From: Plecoglossus altivelis
Taxonomy: Eukaryota; Chordata; Actinopteri; Osmeriformes; Plecoglossidae
NCBI GenBank assembly: GCA_036571765.1
Contig: BROE01000007.1
Coordinates: 6,984,090-7,048,089, forward strand
Direction of reading: 5' to 3'
DNA length: 64,000 bases
Below are positions 49,636 to 64,000 of this stretch, one piece after another. The notes beneath the pieces are model-generated. The model ran no database searches. It saw nothing but the letters and a program-made list of their open reading frames with translations, and was not told the origin of the DNA. Within the stretch, counting starts at the first letter, position 1. Every line of letters starts with the position of its first letter. The position numbers were made by a program, and so were the translations under genes.

Positions 49636-50939
49636 CTGCTTTTTGAAGCAGCCTAGTGTTTACCTTCTAGATGCTCCTGATTGATAAAGGGCTTGATGTT
49701 AGTTTACATGATGCTGGAAAACAGCAACAACAACCATTCTCTGATGAAGCCATCAAACAGGACACACTGTGCTGGCCAGGAGCACACAGCCAGCCACTTA
49801 GAACCTTCTAGAATGTTCTAACCTCTAAAATAGAGCACAGACTACCCGAACATTTCCAACCAAGCTGTCATTTTGTATACAAGACCCAGCATTTTATTAT
49901 ATTTCTAATATTTCCTTTATTCTTTTACACCCTTCCAGCCATTGAACATTATTATAAGCTTCCACAGTTACATGGGTAGATGTTCTTGAGGACCACAGGC
50001 TCTGCAGGCCTTCAGTGTAAACAGAACCACATTGACACTGATTGACATGTTGTTTTGATGTTCTCATTCAAAGCACATTTTAAAAGCCCATTTAAAATGG
50101 TGGCATATTCCATTCATAGCCCGGTTGAGTTCACCCTGCAGTGTCTGATGGAAAGACAAGGTTCGAAATGTCAGAGGGGCCTGGATGTGTGTGTGTGTAT
50201 GAGGCCTTTTCCCCTCAGGGTATTTGAAGACTTTCCATTCATATGGAGCTAATCCCAATATCATTACCCTGTAATCTGCATTGGGGCGTAAGGCTGTAGG
50301 TTTGTGGCTGAGTCGGGCATCTCTGTCCTCATTCTCATGTAGTGCCCACAGCTTAAGGAAATGATGGTTGTTAGTCAGGTAATAGACATGACTGTACACA
50401 GCTTACCTCATTACTGAACATAGACCACCACTATATTAAACAAAAACAACTTAAATTCAAATGTTCATGGTGAATCCCATAGTCCCAGTCACACACCTGC
50501 ATGAAATTACAAAGCGCAAACGCTTAGAATTAAATGACCTGTTTGTGTTTATGATTTAGTCGTTATATGAACGATGCACATCGTTGCTCACCCAATTTCC
50601 TCCCTCTTCCTTCCAGCTCAGTCTACTCAGAGCCTCTCACACAACCTCGTACCAACAGCCCCGTTTCCCAAAAGGCTCATTCAGAAAAGTCACTGCTAAG
50701 CATGTCTTTTATTCTTCCATATTTGCTAGTATCACAAATCATTTCTGCAACGGCTTGAAAATATTTTTTTCCGCCTCCAACCGAATAAAAACGACTTTGA
50801 AACCAAGATTTGGGATTTGGATGACTACTTTAATAGAGGCCATTCACAGGTACAAGTTACTTTAGCCAGCAGCTACATAATGACAGCATTCACTGACAAC
50901 ACCATAATAACACTGTATGTGCATTGACTTTTAAACCTG

Positions 50940-51450
50940 CATGCTTGCCTTTTGCCTTTTCTTCCAGTGTCTTAAAGAGACTCCTGCAGCCTCCCAGCAT
51001 TTTATGCTAAGTTAATTTACCCAAATATATCCACGGCCAGGCAGAGCAAATGTGAACGGCGGCATTCCAGGCGCCGTCACCGGCTCCGTTAATGGAAACT
51101 TGCTGATCCATAAAGGCAGCGCTGTGCCAGACGGTGGCTGGGGGGCAGTTCAAGTAGCAACATTAACACTGCCGATCGATCAGCAGATTTACAAGGAGGC
51201 ATAAGGTGTGTTTAATTATAATTACGTTGAGGGGGTAGTGCTGTTATGGCGGCAGGTCCAATGCGTATTTGAATAGGGTCACATCTTGGTCTCACCTGGC
51301 AAGTGTAATGCTATATTAAATGCCACTCATGTTACAGCGTGTTGAGAGCCGGCCTGATGCAGTCACAGCATAATATAAAGGTTAAATTGAAATATGTCCC
51401 TTCAAACAGCAGAGAAACAGCCGGTGATTGATATCCCTTGTGAGGGAAAT
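50940..51450. promoter_or_regulatory. Candidate conserved non-coding element
   Basis: Complex, repeat-free sequence with clustered homeobox-like sites (tttaattataattacg), a palindromic gatcgatc, and motifs such as ccattaatgg-like gttaatgg. It has no sensible reading frame and contrasts with the repeat-rich surroundings, as long-range developmental enhancers often do. I have no alignment to prove conservation. Confidence 0.3.
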
Positions 51451-51862
51451 AAATGTTAACAGGTCCCTAGTTTGTGAGTGTTAAACTCTTGCCTTTATGA
51501 ATGGTATCAGAATAGGGCTGTCTGGGTTGGGTGGGCTGTGGCCTTCTAACTGGTTTCAAAAGGTCAACAGTAAAGATTAGCATTATTGGAGGAAAAGTGG
51601 TCTGATTGATAATGTGTGGCCTCCAAGCCCCTTAATGTAGATCCTGGTATTTATAAAACACAATATCTTTCTTTACTGTGAAGCTAATCTAGCACAGGAC
51701 AGAGTGGATTATCACAAGTGTTTGAATGGACATGTATTTGTTCAAGTTAGCAGTGTGAGTGACTGTACATGACCGCACGACGGACTAGACCACTGCCTGC
51801 ACAGCAAAGATCCACAAAAGAACCCTGTCCTGTACCTCGTCACAATCCATCTGTTTGTAGAC

Positions 51863-51868
51863 AATAAA
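51863..51868 (+). terminator. Plus-strand poly(A) signal without an assigned gene
   Basis: AATAAA followed 20-30 bp later by a T/G-rich stretch (tgtctttggatgtcc). It sits 111 bp from the foxl3 stop on the opposite strand. It could be a distal tom1l2 site or the end of an unrecognised non-coding transcript. Confidence 0.3.
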
Positions 51869-51978
51869 ACTCTTGTACTATTAAGAATGTCTTTGGATGT
51901 CCTTCATTTTCCCATTATAGACACATGGAGTGACAGAGTCTTTTCTAGAATTGTGTTTCCTTTCATTCTAGAACATCC

Positions 51979-53741
51979 TCAGAGGGTCCAGAAATGCAGG
52001 TTGAGGTGCTGGGGCTCCAGAGCCTGTATGGGGGCAGGAGGAGGGGGTCTGAACCCAGGAAGCAGGGGAGCCGGAGCGGACAGGATGTAGTCGATGCTAA
52101 ACTTGATCTCAGATTCTGGTTTGTTATTCTGGTGGGCCTGGTTCTGGTTTGGGTTGAGCTGGATCTGTGGCTGAGCGGGTCTGTGGCTGGGGGTCAAAGG
52201 GCAAGGGGAGGAGTCAGCGTCAGAACGCCGGCCTGAGGGTCCATGCTGATTGTTGCTGATCCGGTCGCTGTTGTTGTTGTTATTGTCGACGCGGAGAAAC
52301 GGTTCGCCCGAGTCCCTGAAGCCCATCTTCATGTTACGGCGGCGGCGCCGGCGGCGGAAGTTTCCATTTTCAAACAGATCCAGCATGGACTCACAGCCCG
52401 CCGCAAAACTCCAATAGTTCCCTTTCCCCTTCTCGTTCCCCTCTGTTCTCGGAACCTGGGGATGCACACACAATCATGAGTCCTGAACACTGTCTTACAC
52501 ACACTGTACTGCTCATCTACTATCATTCCTACTCCCTATCCTGTCTTCATGCCAGCATTGTCAACAGTGGGGTAATGTTACACCTAGGACTAACATACAG
52601 GAGCAAGAATTATCACAACCTGCCGTTCGGTCATTACTTAATATCCTTCATATGCTCAAAGACATCTTTTTTCACTGTTCATACAAGACAGAACATCATA
52701 AATATAAGAAGAGATGTAAGAATACATTTGTCAATTTTCAAACACCTTAACTTGCATTCATTGAACCTCTGAGGATGTTTAAATCCTTGCAACAGTGTTA
52801 GTGAGGTGTGTGCAGGGCTCGACCTTGATGAAGCAACTGTTGAGGGAGAGGTTGTGCCGTATGGAGTTCTGCCAGGCCCGCTGGTTGGACCGGTAGAAGG
52901 GGAAGCGCCTCATGATGAACTCATAGATCCCAGACAGAGTGACTCGCTGGTCTGGGCTCTGCTGGATCGCCATAGCGATGAGGGCTATGTAGCTGGAACA
53001 CAGACACATTCAGCATAATATTATTTTTAAATTCTTCTATTTGCTTAGTGAGATTTGAATTATGACTGTATGTTACTGAGAGAGAGTAAGTGGATTCTGT
53101 TTAAAGGCATTTAGGACGGTGGTGTAATAGGTGGTAACGACCACACAGGGTCCATTTTGTGGCTGTCTGTGAAAATAGGATTATTGTCCCTCAAACAATA
53201 ATTTTTTATAATTCATGAGTTTACATTTTATACATATTTTTTTACCCCATTCATTCTTTAGTAAAGAACTATTTACAGTACAAGGGGATAGCCTTGCTTC
53301 TCAAGAAATGTAAAAGATCTTTACACGGCATGTAAAATCTAATTATGATGCAAACTAAAGTTTTGTTCAATAAATATTCTAATTCATTAGGTGTTGCAAT
53401 AAACTGTTAACTTTGATCTAAATTAAGTGGTATATTAACAGTCCAACTGTTTCTATGACATTGATATATTATTATTTGTGATAGTAGGGCAAGATGAACT
53501 TGAACATGAATCTGGAAAACATTAACATGAATAATTGGCCAAACATTCACATCAAAATAATAATGCTGGAATATTTCTAAACACCGGTACCATACCTGTA
53601 AGCCGGACGGCCGATTTTCTTGTCTTCATCCGTGCTGCTGGACGGGTAGCCGTCTCCATCATAGTTGAAGCAGTTATATGGATACTGCGAGTTATCAAAC
53701 ATATCTTCGCTCCCAGGTTGACTAGCATTAGACTGCTTCAT
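51979..53741 (-). CDS. foxl3: Forkhead box L3 (foxl2-like), 3 exons
   Basis: Foxl3 is a germ-cell forkhead factor; in medaka it blocks spermatogenesis in female germ cells. Exons read leftwards: 53741-53596, 52992-52824, 52455-51979; phases match, giving 263 residues, or 250 if translation starts at the second Met (53702-53700), where the family usually begins ([20 protein letters not shown]). The forkhead domain lies at residues about 45-140: [60 protein letters not shown], then [20 protein letters not shown] and a basic run of seven Arg that looks like a nuclear signal. The C-terminal half is low-complexity (Asn, Pro, Gln) and ends LNLHFWTL. Two introns cut the forkhead domain, unlike intronless foxl2. 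The neighbour fam20c matches human FOXL3 at 7p22.3. FOXL1, FOXL2 and FOXQ2 fit less well. Confidence 0.92.
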
Positions 53742-56700
53742 CTAATTAAAATAAAAGATAACTTTTGGTACTTCATATACCTGCGGCGAGGAGGCAATCC
53801 AAAAACAGCTCTGTGAAGTTGTAAAGGTATACCAGCATACGTCAGGTTGGAACTCAATGAAGTATATGATTCCAGCTTCGTCCTTGCTTGTTATGGGTCC
53901 CCAGGAGCCCCCCTCCCCTCTTTCTATCCGTACAGAGAGGTGGTCCCCACATCCCTGCGTCGATAAGGCAGCTAATTGCTTGGCCAGCGAATAGGCTACT
54001 GCCTGCTGAACGCATGAACCCGGGGCGTCATCAACTGGACACCGGACAATTCCTTTTCTCCCGGATGATTCTGGGTGGTCTCGGTCGCAGTCGGAATGTT
54101 GACTTTGTTTTGTTTCTTTTTATAGTCTATCCAATACTAACAAACAAACTCCTTACATGTCTCTCCTTTTCTCTTTGGGGTGTGTGTGTCTGCTAATTCC
54201 GCCCACAGCTTTTGGGCACCATGCGTTACAGGCGTTTTACTCTGGAGGAGTTTTGTAGATGCAATCTATAATGCTGCATAATGGCCATAAATTGTGTTTC
54301 CGTGACTGAAAGGGGGATGTGTAGCCTACTTCGAAGTGCTTTAAACGGGACATTTGGGGCTCTCCCGTGAGCAGAGGGAGACCGGAGAAACAGCCCGCGG
54401 CGTGAGGCCTGCGTGTGTGGCCTCCGATGCGCAAGATAGACCGCTGTAACGGCCCTTTGTGCGCCTCTACCGATGCGATCACAACCATTTATAAGCGCAG
54501 TTGTGTTTACTTGATGTATATTAACAGAGCAATTGAAAAACTGTCAACGAGCAGGTCAATTGTAGACCAATTTTCCGTAACGAGAATTTTTATTTGGATA
54601 TTCTCCCGGTAACCTAAATTTAGTATGCTTGGTACAGTACAAAGTCAATCCACGAATAAAGTGACTTTTCGCAAAGGCTTACATTCCTGTGAAAATAAAA
54701 TTATTAAACTCGATTGTGCATTTACAGTGATATCATGGAGGTACGTATTTAACCAAACGTTTAAAGCACAGAAATATAGTTAAAGAAAAAAATGCCAAAC
54801 ATTTTCGAAAGCAATCCATCATATGAAGAGCTTTCCATACTGATGTAGTCCATGGATTCCATTCCATCATGTCAGACAGGGGGAAAGTGGCCCCAGCCTA
54901 CATTGCCTGATCTGATAAGTAGCACCCTTGCGCCTCCGACTCATTCCCATGACGACTTCTCCTTTGCCATTCCAGTCTGCGGGCAGATCATTAACGGTCG
55001 TTAGTCCTGCGGTCCCCATCCCTCTGATGTTTGTCTCTCTCCGGGCTTCCTCCGTTCACCATGTAGAAGGGCCACGGACGCAGTTCTAAACCGAGACGCT
55101 TTCCGGGGGCTGTGAGGGGTAGGGAAAGGTTATCCAAACAAAGTCTACTGTATACTGTAAACATGTTTACATGCTGGAGCTGAGGGCCGTTTGTTATTGG
55201 GTCTTTACGACATCACGCTTCTCATCAGCACCATTTAATGATGCGGCCGGTGCAAAAAATCATAAAGCCACTTTGTTTAATTTTAAATTGGAGATGAACA
55301 ACGAACTTTTCTGCATTTTTCTTTATTGCACTTTAAACATGATGCAAAGAAACTTCACAGACACAATGAACTGCGTATAAAAGATGTTTTTACTGCAGAT
55401 TGCAGTATGCCAGCGGTCTCCATACCAACATATTGACACGGAACTAAGGAAACTTAAATTGAAAAGACTGTGAGATGTATACACAGACCTCCAATTGGAG
55501 CATTTCGCTTCCGATTTGGGAATACCATTTTCCTTAATGACTCCCTCGGTCACAAACTCCAAACATTCAAGTATGTCTATCATTGCACAGGCACTAGATG
55601 TTCCTACGATCTACTTTTACCTCCAGCCACATTTGAAAAGCTGACTTCAGCACAATGTATTTCATCTGTTTGAAGGTATAGAAATATACATCAAGCATTA
55701 TCAACAACAACACCTGGACAACAGACATAACATCGTAAGAAAGAACAATACAAAAAAAATCTTCTGGTGTCACATTTGGTGTCTTGGCACAGCACTGCAC
55801 CATCAATGCAACCGTACAAAATTAAGTGAAATAAACAATTAGAGGATCGGAAAGAAGAAAAGAACACAAACGACACATTTTGTAAACGTAGGATTACAAA
55901 GTTGACTCACATTTTACATTTAATTAAATTCATTTAAGGGTGGATATGTGTTGTTGACAAGGCAAGATAGTAAGCTATTCTATTTTTGATCAACGTCCTG
56001 GACACACAGTGACACCTCACACTATCCCAGCCGCGTTCCAAATAGTTCCCAAACTGGAATGTCGCATCAACCATGTGTGTTGTCCTATGAAGCCTTCTGA
56101 CAACATTGGAGAAACTGGGATTATGGAGAGCAAGGCCAAGTTGTTCTTGAGGGCCCGTGACTTTCCCTTCAGTATATGTGCTGGTGCTGCCCTCTACTGT
56201 CCACATATAGAACCACGTCCACATCCAGTTTTTGGGAATTGTGTTGGTCAATGTTGTCGTTCGTGACTGCAAGCGGGAGCATCGGTGGACGTGTCATTTA
56301 CCTCAAATAATAAATATGACATTCAATAAATATCTTGGGATATCCAGTCTCTGATGGGATCGAAGCAACCAGAGGGTCGGGCGTAAACCGGCACGCCAGT
56401 AACGTCTCCATCTGGCGGAACAAAACCGTCCAACGACAATAACAACAGCAAACAGCAACAACAGAAAGAGCAACAGAAGCAATAGAACATCGGATGCAAA
56501 AAGTCTTTTCCAAGATGTTGACCCAACCAGTCCTACTCTAAGCCCCAGGAGATGGTCGTAGTTGTGGGGTGAAACAATCAAGTCTCAGAATTCACTGAAT
56601 TCAAAAACACATCTCCTGGACTGGACGCGTGGCTTTTGCAACAGCTTCCCAGTCTTGGACTTTAGAGCGGACTGGGCGGGGGTGGCTTCAAGTGGGTAGG

Positions 56701-57080
56701 GTGTAGGATAGACTACTGTCCACTAGGGGGTAGTACAGGTTATTTAAGGGGAATATGGTGACTTTGGTCTAGTTGGGTCCTGACCAGTTTTGACTGGTGG
56801 TAGCCAGGGCTGAGGCACACCAGTCTCATCAACTTCAGTCTTTCCAGACAGTTCTGTGAAGTCTATTCCACGCAAGTCCTGTGCAGTCCAGAACAGGCTT
56901 GGCAAAGCAGGTCTATACCAGCCTGATCCAGTCCAGACCAGGCTAATCTGGCCAAGGGTTGGTTGGGCCACAAAGGTAATCTCCCGCCCTGTCTAGTCCC
57001 TACCTAAACTCATCTGACCTAGTCTGGACAAGATCAGTTCAAACAACCCCAGTCATCTCCAGTCATCTCCCCTCAGGCAG
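53742..57080. other. foxl3 upstream region and fam20c 3' UTR
   Basis: No coding exon recognised. The left part should hold the foxl3 promoter. A minus-strand AATAAA at 55327-55322 with suitable context suggests that the fam20c 3' UTR reaches about 1.75 kb beyond its stop. Between them the DNA is unique and AT-rich, with some GC-richer patches at 54350-54480 and 54900-55120. Confidence 0.5.
55322..55327 (-). terminator. Candidate poly(A) signal of fam20c
   Basis: Reverse-strand AATAAA (plus-strand tttatt), preceded by an ATTT/TTTAAAG-rich stretch, 1.75 kb downstream of the fam20c stop. It is assigned by strand and position only. Confidence 0.4.

Positions 57081-64000
<6,920 letters not shown>

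Larger units (their letters stand above)
45293..51978. other. tom1l2 3' UTR and intergenic DNA to foxl3
   Basis: No coding exon recognised. The first part is probably a long tom1l2 3' UTR, with a plus-strand AATAAA at 47818-47823. Simple repeats occur at about 45366-45407, 45465-45535 and 46118-46137, and very extensively at 49362-49635. A 14-C run lies at 48012-48025. A unique, enhancer-like stretch lies at 50940-51450, and a further plus-strand AATAAA at 51863-51868. The join between the 17p11.2-like and 7p22.3-like gene blocks falls in this interval. Confidence 0.5.

Noticed and set aside
49344..49684. Overlapping Cys/Val-rich open frames of about 100 codons
   Set aside because: All lie within a (GT)n/(GC)n microsatellite, where every frame stays open.
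51979..53741. Assignment of the forkhead gene to foxq2, foxl1 or foxl2
   Set aside because: The forkhead sequence, the [15 protein letters not shown] opening, the introns inside the domain and the fam20c neighbour fit foxl3 better.

Overview
The window is eukaryotic and looks like a ray-finned (teleost) fish chromosome segment. Genes are split by GT-AG introns, intergenic and intronic DNA is packed with (CA/TG)n and (CT)n microsatellites, and the encoded proteins match vertebrate families along most of their length. I cannot name the species. I recognise ten protein-coding genes and rebuilt nine of them exon by exon, checking that reading phase is kept across every junction. The tenth, fam20c, runs off the right edge.

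Layout, left to right. 1-2.6 kb: nothing I can support. 2.6-5.3 kb, minus strand: msrb1, a selenoprotein methionine-R-sulfoxide reductase with an in-frame UGA and a SECIS-like hairpin, and just upstream of it neurl2, an NHR plus SOCS-box ubiquitin ligase adaptor. 9.5-16.3 kb, plus: tex2 family, an ER SMP-domain lipid-transfer protein. 16.8-18.5 kb, minus, tail to tail with tex2: an rnf151-like RING/TRAF-zinc-finger gene. 21.7-25.1 kb, minus: noxo1, the NADPH oxidase organizer. 25.1-31.3 kb: a gene-poor spacer. 31.3-33.2 kb, minus: gid4, the substrate receptor of the GID/CTLH ligase, head to head with atpaf2 (33.7-35.7 kb, plus), a mitochondrial F1-ATPase assembly chaperone. 36.8-45.3 kb, plus: tom1l2, a VHS-GAT endosomal sorting adaptor. 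52.0-53.7 kb, minus: foxl3, a germline forkhead factor. 57.1-62.3 kb, minus: the 3' part of fam20c, the Golgi secretory-pathway kinase.

These genes do not form one pathway. They are blocks of conserved gene order. From general knowledge of the human map, msrb1-rnf151-noxo1 correspond to 16p13.3, gid4-atpaf2-tom1l2 to 17p11.2, and foxl3-fam20c to 7p22.3. The joins lie in the spacers at 25-31 kb and 45-52 kb.

I found no mobile element with coding capacity, no CRISPR array, no rRNA or tRNA that I could support, and no undescribed multi-gene system. The points most worth a second look are the msrb1 selenocysteine/SECIS pair, an apparent false duplication of about 1.08 kb on both sides of a 10-N assembly gap, a start codon that sits alone in its coding exon (rnf151-like), a GC-AG intron in tex2, and tandem repeats that touch splice sites in neurl2 and tom1l2.
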